NCBI GenBank assembly: GCA_963729295.1
Contig: CAVSNJ010000027.1
Location: 248,001 to 312,000 of the forward strand
Length of the DNA: 64,000 bases
Origin: DATJLY01 sp963729295
Lineage (GTDB): Bacteria > Pseudomonadota > Alphaproteobacteria > ATCC43930 > CGMCC-115725
Reading direction: 5' to 3'
Shown in pieces: positions 16,696 through 24,845 of the stretch. The position numbers and the translations under genes are program-made. The number at the start of each line of letters is the position of its first letter. The stretch's first letter is position 1. The notes beneath the pieces were generated by a model, which saw nothing but the letters and a program-made list of their open reading frames with translations, was not told the DNA's origin and made no database searches.

Positions 16696-18432
16696 CTAGT
16701 CCGCGCCGGCGGCGGCACGCTTTGCGCCCGACGCAGCGGCCCACGGCGGCTCCAAGGATGGCCGGCCGTAATAATAGCCTTGCAGGAAATTGACGCCCTC
16801 GCGGCGCAAGAGCGCCGCCTCGTCCGCCGTCTCGACGCACTCGGCGACGGTCAGCAGGTTGAGGCTCTTGGCAAGCCCGACGAGATGGCGCAGGAAAACC
16901 TGGTTTTCCGCTTTCTCGGCGAGATTGCGCACGAACGCGCCGTCGATCTTGACCGTGTCGATGGCGAGCGTCTGGAGATGGCGGAGCGAGGTAAAGCCCG
17001 CGCCGAAATCATCGAGCGCGATGCGGCAGCCGAGCTCGCGCAAGGTGGTGACGAATTCGGCCGATTCCTCGAGGTCGTGCAGCGCCGCCGTCTCGGTGAT
17101 CTCGACCACGAGCCGGCTCGCGACCTCGCGCTCGCCCTGAAGGATGGCGGAGGCGCCGCGCAGCCACGCGCGGTCGGTCGCCGTGAATCCGGAAATGTTG
17201 AAGCCGAGGCAGATGCCCGGATGCGCCGCGGTCTCCGCTACCGCGCGCTCCAGGACCCAGCGGTCGATGAGGCGGATGTAGCCGAGCTTCTCTATCGCGG
17301 CGACGAATTCCGAGGCCGGAACGATGCGGCCGTCGTCGTCGATCATGCGTAGGAGACATTCGTAGTAATCGACCACGCGGGTATTGGCATCGACCACCGG
17401 CTGGTAGGCGAAGCACAGGCGCTCGTCGCGCAGCGCGCGCTGCACCCGTTCGCCCAAGGCCACTCCCTTGCGGTGACGCTGGCGCTGCTCGTCGGAGATG
17501 CGGTACGGGATGAAGCAGTCGCGCCCGGCGCGCTTGGCTTCGGCGAGCGCCGTCTCGGCGCGCGTCATCACCTCGTACGAGGTCTTGGCCTGCTCGGGAT
17601 AAGACGCGGCGCCGATCGAGACGGTGGCATAGACCGGGCCCGCCTCGGTGTCGATCGGCATCTGGCTCGCGGCGCCGAGAATCTTTTCGGCGACCGTGGT
17701 GATGTTGTGCTCGGGGCAATGCGCCAAGACGATGCCGAAGCGGTCGCCGCCGACGCGGCCGATCACGTCGGAAACGCGCAGGCACCGGTCGAGCCGGCGC
17801 CCCATCTCGACGATCACCTTGTCGCCGGTCTCGTGGCCGAAGATGTCGTTGATGTTGGCGAGCTTGTCGACGCCGATCGCGAGATAGGCCCCGGCGAGAC
17901 CGGTGCGCGTGCTGTGCGCGAGCATGTGGTCGAGCGATTCGCGCAAGCGCTTCTTGTTGAAATGGCCGGTCAGGTCGTCGTAATTCGCCAGCCGCTCGAG
18001 CCGCTGCTCCTGCGCCTTCCTTTGCGTCACGGCGCGCAGCACACCGAGCATGCGGACGGGGCGCCCGACGCGGTCGAACTCGACACTGCCGCGCTCGTGC
18101 AGCCACACGAAGCCGCCGTCGCCGAGACGCACGCGGTACTCGACGTCGAACGCGCCGCCGCGGTTGAGGTGGCTTTGCAGGCGCTGCTGGCGCAGCAGCA
18201 GATCCTCGGAATTGATGCGGCCGGCGAAGCCCTTGCCGGTGGTGACGGAGTCCTCGTCGGTGAGGCCCAGCATGCGCGGCGAGCCATACCAGCTCATGGC
18301 ATCGCTCTCGAGGTCCCACTCGTAGGCGGCGTCGCCAGCGGCGGTGAGCGCGGCCAAGACGCGGGCCGGTGCGGCGTTGACGTCCGGGACCATGGGCGGA
18401 AACCACCTTCGCGCGAACCACGCGAGGGCCAT
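16696..18432 (-). CDS. PAS-GGDEF-EAL protein with degenerate GGDEF site
   Basis: A 578-residue cyclic-di-GMP signalling protein: PAS domain at about 25-140, GGDEF domain at about 150-310 and EAL domain at about 325-565. The diguanylate cyclase signature reads GGDRF instead of GG(D/E)EF, so synthesis is doubtful and the domain may only bind GTP. The EAL signature reads ECL, while the other phosphodiesterase residues are present: asparagine in GFNISGF, glutamate in VEITET, DDFGAG, the lysine of VKIDGAF, glutamate in AECVET and glutamine in LQGYYYG. It is therefore best read as a phosphodiesterase. No membrane segments; a second start exists at 18393 with a better-spaced ribosome site. Confidence 0.9.
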   Translation of the reverse strand: MALAWFARRWFPPMVPDVNAAPARVLAALTAAGDAAYEWDLESDAMSWYGSPRMLGLTDEDSVTTGKGFAGRINSEDLLLRQQRLQSHLNRGGAFDVEYRVRLGDGGFVWLHERGSVEFDRVGRPVRMLGVLRAVTQRKAQEQRLERLANYDDLTGHFNKKRLRESLDHMLAHSTRTGLAGAYLAIGVDKLANINDIFGHETGDKVIVEMGRRLDRCLRVSDVIGRVGGDRFGIVLAHCPEHNITTVAEKILGAASQMPIDTEAGPVYATVSIGAASYPEQAKTSYEVMTRAETALAEAKRAGRDCFIPYRISDEQRQRHRKGVALGERVQRALRDERLCFAYQPVVDANTRVVDYYECLLRMIDDDGRIVPASEFVAAIEKLGYIRLIDRWVLERAVAETAAHPGICLGFNISGFTATDRAWLRGASAILQGEREVASRLVVEITETAALHDLEESAEFVTTLRELGCRIALDDFGAGFTSLRHLQTLAIDTVKIDGAFVRNLAEKAENQVFLRHLVGLAKSLNLLTVAECVETADEAALLRREGVNFLQGYYYGRPSLEPPWAAASGAKRAAAGAD

Positions 18433-18511
18433 CGCCTCCGCGCCCGGAAAAGCTAGGTTCCAAACATTTCCGAACGATTAATTTCCAAGGGGTTAGCCCC
18501 TACCCAAAGGG

Positions 18512-19342
18512 TCAGGTGACACGCGCCTCCGCGGCCCGCGCCGCGGCCGGGGTGTGCGCCGCCAGGAACGGATGAAGCGCCTGGATGAACTCGCGCGGGT
18601 TGACTTGCGTGAAATAGTGCCCGCCATGCGGGAAGAACTTGGCCTCGGCGCCAGGGATGCGCCGCGCCAGGTCCTCGGTGAAATAGGCCGGCGTCACGAG
18701 GTCGTCCTGAGCCGCCATGATGAGGGCGGGCGTGCGGATGCGCCCAAGATCGGCCGTCCGGTCGAACGCCAGGATGGCGTCGATGCGGCTGATCATGTGC
18801 TCGACCGGCGGGAAATGGGCGAGGCCCTGCGCCTCGATCTGGCGCAGCTTCTCGTTGTTGCGGGCGATGTAGCTCGGCGGATAGAGCAGGAGCGTGTTGG
18901 TCGCGACATAATTCGCCGGTCCGAGCCGCGTCAGCACCTCCTTGCGCAGCGCGAAAATGCGGCGGAAATAGGCGTCGGGCTTGGTCCAGCTCGCGGCGAC
19001 GACGATGCTGGCGCAGCGCTGCGGCTGCTCGATCGCGAGGATCTGCGCGACGCAGCCGCCGGCCGAATGGCCGATGATGTGCGCCTTCTTGATGTCGAGT
19101 GCGTTCATGAGCGCGATCACGTCCTTCGCCATGCGCTCGACGGTCGGCGTGCACACCGCCGCATCGCTTTCGCCGACGCCGCGGTGGTCATGCACGATCA
19201 CCTCGTAGGAGCGCGACAGCGCCGGGATCTGGTCGTGCCAGTATTGCGCGGTGCCGGCGAGGCCGCTCACCAGGACGGCGGGAAATCCCGCGCCGTGCCG
19301 CTCGTAGAACAGTTGGCAGTCGCCAATCGAAATTCGAGGCAT
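18512..19342 (-). CDS. Alpha/beta-fold hydrolase
   Basis: A 276-residue serine hydrolase of the common alpha/beta fold: HGAGFPAVLVSGLAG near the oxyanion hole, nucleophile elbow GHSAGG near residue 97, an aspartate in IMAAQDDLVTP and the histidine in HGGHYFTQ near the C-terminus. Similar proteins include esterases, 3-oxoadipate enol-lactonases and C-C hydrolases; the substrate is not clear. ATG 19342 (MPRISIGDCQLFYERHG) is preferred over an in-frame TTG at 19408. It is a single gene, followed by a 79-base gap. Confidence 0.82.
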   Translation of the reverse strand: MPRISIGDCQLFYERHGAGFPAVLVSGLAGTAQYWHDQIPALSRSYEVIVHDHRGVGESDAAVCTPTVERMAKDVIALMNALDIKKAHIIGHSAGGCVAQILAIEQPQRCASIVVAASWTKPDAYFRRIFALRKEVLTRLGPANYVATNTLLLYPPSYIARNNEKLRQIEAQGLAHFPPVEHMISRIDAILAFDRTADLGRIRTPALIMAAQDDLVTPAYFTEDLARRIPGAEAKFFPHGGHYFTQVNPREFIQALHPFLAAHTPAAARAAEARVT

Positions 19343-19740
19343 GGGTGCCCGATCGATCCCGCGGGAGTAGGTTGTCACGTCGTTAACATTGGCCGTGGGT
19401 GAAGTCAAACCTGCGCAGAGCGGCTATGCCCGGCGCGCCTCCCAGGCTCGTGACGGAACCAGAACACGGGAGCGGCGTTATCGGAACCAGCGGTCGAAAT
19501 GGACCCCCTTTCGGCGGCAGTGGCGCGGCCTATTGTCCGCGCCCCAATGGGCGAGGTGCGATGCGCACGCTGTCGGGTCGCATTGAATTCGGAAGACATC
19601 CGGCCTACGGTGCGAGCACGATCGGTGCGGACATCGGGCCGACCGGCTCGCCAGGACATTTTTGCGACACGTATCTTGCCATGTCGGCTCGCCCGGCCCC
19701 GACGGCGCCGCGGCGTCCCTCTTTCGCCTGACAGAGTCTC
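19343..19740. other. Gene-poor stretch with a stress-type promoter
   Basis: Nearly 400 bases with no well-supported gene. It holds an EcfG-type promoter at 19455-19479 directed rightward, and a GAGTC (possible CcrM methylation) site just before the next start. The only frame worth noting is 19499-19744 (81 codons): it starts 13 bases after the expected start point and its TGA overlaps the ATG of the XRE gene (ATGA), but its composition is arginine-rich and it has no ribosome site. A long leader or a small RNA is equally possible. Confidence 0.5.
19455..19479 (+). promoter_or_regulatory. EcfG-type general stress promoter
   Basis: GGAAC at 19455-19459, 16 bases, then CGTT at 19476-19479. This is an exact match to the alphaproteobacterial EcfG (sigma-EcfG) consensus GGAAC-N16/17-CGTT. 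The start point would be near 19486, about 255 bases before the XRE regulator gene. Confidence 0.55.
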
Positions 19741-20124
19741 ATGAGCGCCACCGAAACCAAGCGCACGACGAGCCGAACCCAAGACATCGATCGCCATGTC
19801 GGTGCCCGGATTCGCGAGCGCCGCATCATGCTCGGCCTCACGCAGCAGCAGCTCGCCGACCTGATCGGCGTGACCTATCAGCAGGCCCACAAGTACGAGC
19901 GCGGCATCAATCGCGTCTCGGCCGGGCGGCTGTTTGAGATCGCGCGCGTCCTGAGCGTGCCGGTCAGTTATTTCTTCGAAGGGCTCGACAGCCAGACCGG
20001 CCGGCCGATCAGCCAGCGCGAGCGCATGTGCCTCGAGCTCGCGCGCAATTTCGCGCAGATCTCGAACGAGCGGCACCAGGAAGCGCTGAGCCAGCTCGCC
20101 CGGGCGCTGGCGACGCAGCACTGA
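19741..20124 (+). CDS. XRE-family helix-turn-helix transcriptional regulator
   Basis: A 127-residue Cro/C1-type regulator. The HTH spans about residues 20-75 (VGARIRERRIMLGLTQQQLA, DLIGVTYQQAHKYERGINRV). The TYQQAHKYERGINR recognition segment is a hallmark of a group common in Alphaproteobacteria, where paralogues act in cell envelope or stress control. The remaining 50 residues form a helical tail. No strong ribosome site is visible; translation may be coupled to the upstream frame. An EcfG-type promoter lies about 255 bases upstream. Confidence 0.88.
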   Translation: MSATETKRTTSRTQDIDRHVGARIRERRIMLGLTQQQLADLIGVTYQQAHKYERGINRVSAGRLFEIARVLSVPVSYFFEGLDSQTGRPISQRERMCLELARNFAQISNERHQEALSQLARALATQH

Positions 20125-20142
20125 TTGCGGCGACGAGGGCGC

Positions 20143-20319
20143 CTAGAGCGGCGGTGGCCCGCGCCGCGCCAGTCCCATGATGAGCGTCACCGCGAAGATC
20201 ACGAGAAAGATGACGAACAGCACTTTCGCGATGCCGGCCGCGGTCGCGGCGATCCCGCCGAAGCCCAAAATCCCGGCGATGATCGCGATGATGAGAAAAA
20301 CCACCGCCCAATAGAGCAT
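20143..20319 (-). CDS. DUF1328 small membrane protein
   Basis: A 58-residue protein of the DUF1328 (YtjA-like) family with two membrane helices: MLYWAVVFLIIAIIAGILGF and IAKVLFVIFLVIFAVTLIMG. Family members are short, stress-induced inner-membrane proteins of unknown function. ATG 20319 has GGAG six bases upstream; longer in-frame extensions have none. A perfect EcfG-type promoter lies about 50 bases upstream, in agreement with stress induction. The gene faces the XRE regulator tail to tail, with 18 bases between them. Confidence 0.88.
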   Translation of the reverse strand: MLYWAVVFLIIAIIAGILGFGGIAATAAGIAKVLFVIFLVIFAVTLIMGLARRGPPPL

Positions 20320-20669
20320 TCCTCGCTCCACCGCTTGTGCCGGCAACGTCCGGCATGCCCCAATGCAACGGTCGGGGCGCGCCGCGGTTCCGCGGGAGCG
20401 CGCGGCGCCAGGCCGAAAAGTCGCGGGCCCGCCTCGTTCGGGTCACTTGCCAAAAACGCGCGACGTGATTAAGAGTCGTCACTCGGTCGCTCCGTGCGCC
20501 GGTCCTCACTCTTCAGCCGGTGCGGAATGGAGCGAGCCCGCTCGCTCTCGCGCGCAAGCAAAAGCGTCTCGATCGGCTCCGGGATGCTCCGGTCCCGACG
20601 TTGTTCACCGGAGCGCAAGGACGAACCCGCGCGAGCTTGGGCGCGGGACCCAGGGGAAGGTATTGGTCG
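20320..20669. other. Divergent intergenic region
   Basis: About 350 bases between the DUF1328 gene (leftward) and the MucR/cold-shock hybrid gene (rightward). The left part holds the EcfG-type promoter at 20367-20391. The right part has a GGGGAAGG ribosome site before 20670 but no promoter that I can point to with confidence. The open frames crossing it have no ribosome sites and shadow-like composition. Confidence 0.5.
20367..20391 (-). promoter_or_regulatory. EcfG-type general stress promoter of the DUF1328 gene
   Basis: On the minus strand GGAAC (20391-20387), 16 bases, CGTT (20370-20367), an exact consensus match. The start point is expected near 20360, giving a leader of about 40 bases to the ATG at 20319. 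Confidence 0.65.
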
Positions 20670-21359
20670 ATGAGTAATTCGCTACAGGCGAGCGTTGCGC
20701 GCATGGTCGCCCAGCTCGTCTCGAAGCGCGTGACGACGATCGCGGAAATTCCGGCACTGATCGACAGCGTCCATGCCGCGCTCGCCGCTCTCGAGCGGCC
20801 ACGGGCGCCGCTCCACGAAGCGGCCGCCGAAAGCGCGGCAGCGTCACGCGCCGTGCCGCAGCGCCGCCGCGCGCCGGCCGCGGCACCGCCGCCCGAGGCG
20901 CAAATCCTGCCGCCGCGGGCGCCGCCTCAGCCGCGCCTCCTGCGTCGCGCGGATGTCACGGGCGACGCCGCACCCGCGCCGCAAATGGCGCCGCTCCCGC
21001 GTCCCGGCACGCTCCGCGGCGTCGTCAAATGGTTCGACCCGCGGACGCGGCGCGGTGCGCTGCGGCTTCCCGGATGCAGCGACGAGATCCTTGTCGAGCC
21101 CGCGCTGCTCGACGAGATGGCGATCCAGCGGCTCTACAAGGGCCAGGAGGTCGAGGCGACGCTGAGCGAGGAAAGCGCGCCGCGCGTCGTGCGGCTCGCG
21201 CTGCCCGGCGGCGCGTGGCAGGTCGCGGCGAGTGGCGGCGTCGTGCATAACCGTCATGCGCGCCCCGTGGTCGTGGAATTGAAGCGCGAGGCGCTGAAGC
21301 GCGTCGCCGCGCGCGCCGAGGCCGAGCTGGTGCTGGGCCGCCGCAACGGCGGCGACTGA
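20670..21359 (+). CDS. MucR-like N-terminus joined to a cold-shock-like domain
   Basis: A 229-residue protein of unusual make-up. Residues 1-45 (SLQASVARMVAQLVSKRV, then IAEIPALIDSVHAALAAL) resemble the N-terminal oligomerisation region of Ros/MucR regulators. Residues 45-110 are Pro/Ala/Arg-rich and probably disordered. Residues 112-175 (GTLRGVVKWFDPRTRRGALR, then DEILVEPALLD) resemble a cold-shock domain, with the VKWF strand kept but the RNP motifs altered. The zinc-finger half of MucR is absent. ATG 20670 has GGGGAAGG about nine bases upstream. Likely a nucleic-acid-binding regulator; targets unknown. Confidence 0.65.
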   Translation: MSNSLQASVARMVAQLVSKRVTTIAEIPALIDSVHAALAALERPRAPLHEAAAESAAASRAVPQRRRAPAAAPPPEAQILPPRAPPQPRLLRRADVTGDAAPAPQMAPLPRPGTLRGVVKWFDPRTRRGALRLPGCSDEILVEPALLDEMAIQRLYKGQEVEATLSEESAPRVVRLALPGGAWQVAASGGVVHNRHARPVVVELKREALKRVAARAEAELVLGRRNGGD

Positions 21360-21419
21360 ACCCGACGCCCCGCGGCCGCCCTCTGGCGCCCGCCGTTTCA
21401 GCGGCGCTAGAATGACGGC

Positions 21420-22106
21420 ATGGCTGAAAACGCACTCATCGTCGGCGCCGGCAGCGGCTTGAGCGCTGCGCTCGCGCGCCTCTTCGCCAAAGAGGGCATG
21501 AAGGTCGCTCTCGCCGCGCGCAATTCGGACAAGCTCGGCGCGCTCGCCAAGGAAACAGGCGCGCGCGTCTTCGCCTGCGATGCGTCGAAGCGCGCCGAGG
21601 TCGAGGCGCTGTTCGCCGCCGCCGGGCCGCTCGACATCGTCGTCTACAATCCGAGCGCGCGTGCCCGCGGCCCCATCGCCGAGCTCGATCCCGACCAGGT
21701 GCTGAACGCGCTCATCGTGTCGTGCTACGGCGGCTTCCTGGTCGGCCAGCAGGCGGCGAAGCGCATGCTGGCGCAAGGCCACGGCTCGATCCTCTTCACC
21801 GGCGCCTCGGCGAGCGTTAAGGGCTATGCCCTGTCGGCGCCGTTCGCGATGGGCAAGTTCGGATTGCGCGGCCTCGCGCAAAGCATGGCGCGCGAGCTCG
21901 CGCCCAAGAATATCCACGTCGCGCATTTCGTGATCGACGGCGGCATCCGCAAGCTCGACACCAACGATGAGCGCGCGGCGCAGCGCGGCCCCGACGGCAC
22001 GCTCGAGCCCGACGCGATCGCCGCCACTTATCTCAACGTCCACCGCCAGCACCGCAGCGCGTGGACCTGGGAGGTCGAGCTCCGCCCCTGGGTCGAGAAT
22101 TTCTGA
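21420..22106 (+). CDS. Short-chain dehydrogenase/reductase-like protein, atypical active site
   Basis: A 228-residue SDR-fold protein. The cofactor motif is GAGSGLSAALARLF at 9-22, with DIVVYNPSA replacing the usual NNAG strand and GASASV holding the serine. In the YxxxK active-site position the sequence reads FAMGK: lysine is kept but tyrosine is replaced by phenylalanine. A subgroup of SDR proteins with this pattern exists, and their activity is uncertain. The C-terminal TWEVELRPWVENF is typical of that group. Single gene, 28 bases before the glycan island. Confidence 0.8.
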   Translation: MAENALIVGAGSGLSAALARLFAKEGMKVALAARNSDKLGALAKETGARVFACDASKRAEVEALFAAAGPLDIVVYNPSARARGPIAELDPDQVLNALIVSCYGGFLVGQQAAKRMLAQGHGSILFTGASASVKGYALSAPFAMGKFGLRGLAQSMARELAPKNIHVAHFVIDGGIRKLDTNDERAAQRGPDGTLEPDAIAATYLNVHRQHRSAWTWEVELRPWVENF

Positions 22107-22134
22107 GGCCGGAGTTGCCTCCGCAAGCCAACGG

Positions 22135-22809
22135 ATGATCCTGCGCCGCAACCTGCAGGCGGTGATCGAGAAGGCGCGCGCGGCCGATCGCGTGCTCGAT
22201 GTCGGCGGCTGGTACCTGCCGCTCCACGCCGCGACGCACGTGCTCGACCTTCTGCCTTACGCGACGCGAGGGCAGCCGCTCGATCCCGAAAACCCCGCGC
22301 GCTTTTCCGCCACTAGTTGGTGCGTGCAGGACGCTTGCGTGGCACCCTGGCCGTGGCCCGACAAGTTCTTCGATTTCAGCTTCTGTTCGCATCTCCTGGA
22401 AGACGTGCGCGACCCGCTTGCCGTGGTGCGCGAGCTCGCGCGCGTCGCCAAGGCCGGTTATCTCGAAACGCCATCGCGCGCGCGCGAGATCTTCGCCAAG
22501 GGGCGCTGGGCCGGTCTTGCCGCGCGCATCGGCCGCCCGCCCGAGGTCGGGTTCTATCATCACCGCTGGTTCGTCGAAGCCAAGGGCAGCCATCTGCGCT
22601 TCCTCGCCAAGACGAGCGAGATCCTGCGCGACCCGCGCTATTACATCACGCGCGGCGCGCTCGGCCGAAAGATGCGCGAGGACGAAAGCGGCCTCGGCAT
22701 TTTCTGGGAGGGCGAGATCACCGCCGAGGAGACCATCGTCATCGAGATGGAAGACGTGCAGAAGAATCTGCGCGAGTTCCGTGCCGAGACGCTCGCGCGG
22801 CTACGCTGA
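22135..22809 (+). CDS. SAM-dependent methyltransferase-like protein of the glycan island
   Basis: A 224-residue protein with a methyltransferase-type Rossmann core: RVLDVGGWYLPLHAATHVLD at about residues 20-39, then FDFSFCSHLLEDVRDPLAVV and the strand GYLETPSR. The C-terminal half (YHHRWFVEAKGSHLRFLAKT) resembles proteins encoded next to glycosyltransferases. Start ATG 22135 lacks a clear ribosome site. It is the first of five genes for glycan building; a sugar or acceptor methylation role is inference from position only. Confidence 0.65.
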   Translation: MILRRNLQAVIEKARAADRVLDVGGWYLPLHAATHVLDLLPYATRGQPLDPENPARFSATSWCVQDACVAPWPWPDKFFDFSFCSHLLEDVRDPLAVVRELARVAKAGYLETPSRAREIFAKGRWAGLAARIGRPPEVGFYHHRWFVEAKGSHLRFLAKTSEILRDPRYYITRGALGRKMREDESGLGIFWEGEITAEETIVIEMEDVQKNLREFRAETLARLR

Positions 22810-22820
22810 GTTTTCGCGCG

Positions 22821-23822
22821 ATGCAGCTTCCCGGCATCTCCTATGTCGTGACGATCTACAACAAGGCGCCTTATCTCGAAGGCGTCGTGCGCGCGCTCGC
22901 GCGCCAGGAAGGCGAATTCGAGCGGCACTATATCCTGGTCGATGACGGCTCGACCGACGGCTCGGGTGAGCTTGCGGCGCGGCTCGTCGCCGACCTGCCG
23001 GGCGCCGAGCTCATCCGCCAGCACAATTCCGGGCCGTCCGTCGCCGTCAATCGTGGCATCGCGAGGGCGCGGCTGCCTTGGACGCAGATCGTCGATGGCG
23101 ACGACCAGCTTGCGCCCTATGCCTCGCGGCTTCTCCTGCGTGCGGCAAGCGAAAGCGGCTGCGGCGCGGTCTATGGGCGGAATGACTATTACGCCGCGTC
23201 GAGCGCGCCGGTGTTTCCGCCCGAGCCGAGCCAAGTCGCGGTGCGCGTTCTCGACGATCCGCTCTACACCATCATCCGCATCGGCCATGCCGGCGGCAGC
23301 ACGCACATCCTCGATACGGCCGCGCTGAAGCACGCGGGCGGCGCGGACGAGCGCGTCTTCGTGCAGGACCAATCCCTGCCGCAGCGCATGGCGTTCGTGG
23401 CGAAGATCGGATTCATCGATCATCTCGTCTCGATGGGGCCGCGCGACGAGCCGGGCCGCATCATGAAGTTCCCGGCGCAGCTCCAGCACGACCAATCGCT
23501 CGCCGCGCTGCTCACGCTCAAGGATCATCCCGAGCTTCCCGCCCGCATCCGCCGCCTCGTGCAGAAACAGGTGACGGGGCGCGCTTGGAAATACGCCGCG
23601 CGGCAGGGCAGCGCGTCATTTCTCTCGCGCTATTTCCGGCTGTTCCTGGCAGCGCGCCTGCCTTGTGTGCGGCTTGACGAGGAGGCGCTCTTCTCGACGC
23701 TAGAGGCTTTCCCGCGCGGCAGCGAAATCCGCCTCATGCCTTTGAGCGCCGCAAGAACCGCGGCACGCGCGAGCGCGGAGACGGCTCCGGCGCGCCAAAA
23801 CGCTGCCAGAAACGATCCGTAG
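22821..23822 (+). CDS. Glycosyltransferase family 2
   Basis: A 333-residue GT-A-fold enzyme: ISYVVTIYNKAPYLEGVV at the N-terminus, VDDGSTDGS near residue 40 and the metal-binding VDGDDQ near residue 95. No membrane segment, so probably cytoplasmic, transferring a sugar from a nucleotide donor. Its sequence is clearly related to the second GT2 gene at 24846 (the same IYNK/FDK opening and PxLE/DGDD pattern), suggesting duplication. The last 89 bases overlap the convergent GT11-like gene; the tail there (Ala/Arg-rich after residue 305) may be non-functional. Confidence 0.85.
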   Translation: MQLPGISYVVTIYNKAPYLEGVVRALARQEGEFERHYILVDDGSTDGSGELAARLVADLPGAELIRQHNSGPSVAVNRGIARARLPWTQIVDGDDQLAPYASRLLLRAASESGCGAVYGRNDYYAASSAPVFPPEPSQVAVRVLDDPLYTIIRIGHAGGSTHILDTAALKHAGGADERVFVQDQSLPQRMAFVAKIGFIDHLVSMGPRDEPGRIMKFPAQLQHDQSLAALLTLKDHPELPARIRRLVQKQVTGRAWKYAARQGSASFLSRYFRLFLAARLPCVRLDEEALFSTLEAFPRGSEIRLMPLSAARTAARASAETAPARQNAARNDP

Positions 23823-24807
23823 CCCAGGGCTCGTAGGGCTCGAACGTCGCGCGCGCGAAGCACGGGATGAAGCAGCGCTGCGCGTCGGGCGCGAGAATGG
23901 CCGCCATGCGGGAAAAGCTGCTGTTGCAGATGGCGAGCACGTCCGCCGCGGCAATGATGGCGAAATCGGCGAAGAATTTCGGCTCCGGCATGTCCGCTTC
24001 GATTTCTTCCGCAGTGACGGGCGCGAACTCGGCGAAGGCCGGCAGCACGGACCGGCGATCATCGCTCGCGATGAACAGCACCGGGTTTCGCAGCGTCGGC
24101 CAAATCTGCGCGAGCCAGCGCCGGTAGAAATCTTCCGGCACCGGGCGGAACCACGGCTTCTCCGCGCCGAGCGTGCGATAGTCGCCGCGCCGGAGATGGA
24201 GGGCCACGAGCGTCGCGCCCGCCGGGAGATGGCGCGCGAGCCAATGTTCGACCGGCGCGCGCCAGGGATCGAGCGGCCGATAGAGCCGGCGCAGGAAATC
24301 GTGATGCGCCCGCCAGCAATCCGGCACGTTCTGGTAATAGCCCCAGAAATCGACGTTGACCGGCGGCTTCGCCATCGTCCAGAGCTCGAGGTCGCGCACC
24401 GACCATTCGTCGCCCTTCCACATCGAAAGCGCGCGCCCGATGCGGCGATGCGCGAGCCCGAAGATTTTCTCGCCAACCCAGTCCGGCGTCTCGACCGCGG
24501 CGTTGTGGCGCAAGCCATAGAGCTTCAAGAACGCATACTGGAAAAGCTGGTTCGCGAAACCGGCGTTGTTGCCAAAATTCGACATCTGGATCGCAGCTTC
24601 GGTGCGCCCGCCGGCTTCATGCGGATCGCTGATTTTCGACGAGCGTCGATAGAGCGGTTCCGCGTCGCCGACGCGCAGGAAGCCGTGATCGAAGAGCGCG
24701 CGGTCGACCGGGGCAAGCGACCTCGGCGCACCTTCGACACGCACCGAATCAGCGGCTTCATCGATGGCATGAAGCCCGTCGCGCCAGTGCAATACCGCCC
24801 TTTCCAT
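23734..24807 (-). CDS. Glycosyltransferase family 11-like (alpha-1,2-fucosyltransferase type)
   Basis: About 357 residues. The GT11 landmarks are GFANQLFQYAFLKLYGL in the N-terminal third and HLRRGDYRTLG, the donor-binding HxRRxDY motif, near residue 200; a later ICNSSFSRMAAIL segment matches the third conserved motif. GT11 enzymes transfer fucose to galactose in O-antigens or capsules, but the donor is not certain here. ATG 24807 is used in place of an upstream TTG. It is the only leftward gene of the island and its end overlaps the GT2 gene by 89 bases. Confidence 0.8.
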   Translation of the reverse strand: MERAVLHWRDGLHAIDEAADSVRVEGAPRSLAPVDRALFDHGFLRVGDAEPLYRRSSKISDPHEAGGRTEAAIQMSNFGNNAGFANQLFQYAFLKLYGLRHNAAVETPDWVGEKIFGLAHRRIGRALSMWKGDEWSVRDLELWTMAKPPVNVDFWGYYQNVPDCWRAHHDFLRRLYRPLDPWRAPVEHWLARHLPAGATLVALHLRRGDYRTLGAEKPWFRPVPEDFYRRWLAQIWPTLRNPVLFIASDDRRSVLPAFAEFAPVTAEEIEADMPEPKFFADFAIIAAADVLAICNSSFSRMAAILAPDAQRCFIPCFARATFEPYEPWATDRFWQRFGAPEPSPRSRVPRFLRRSKA

Positions 24808-24845
24808 GCGGCCCAAAGTAGCGATGGGATGGGAATCCGTCTATC

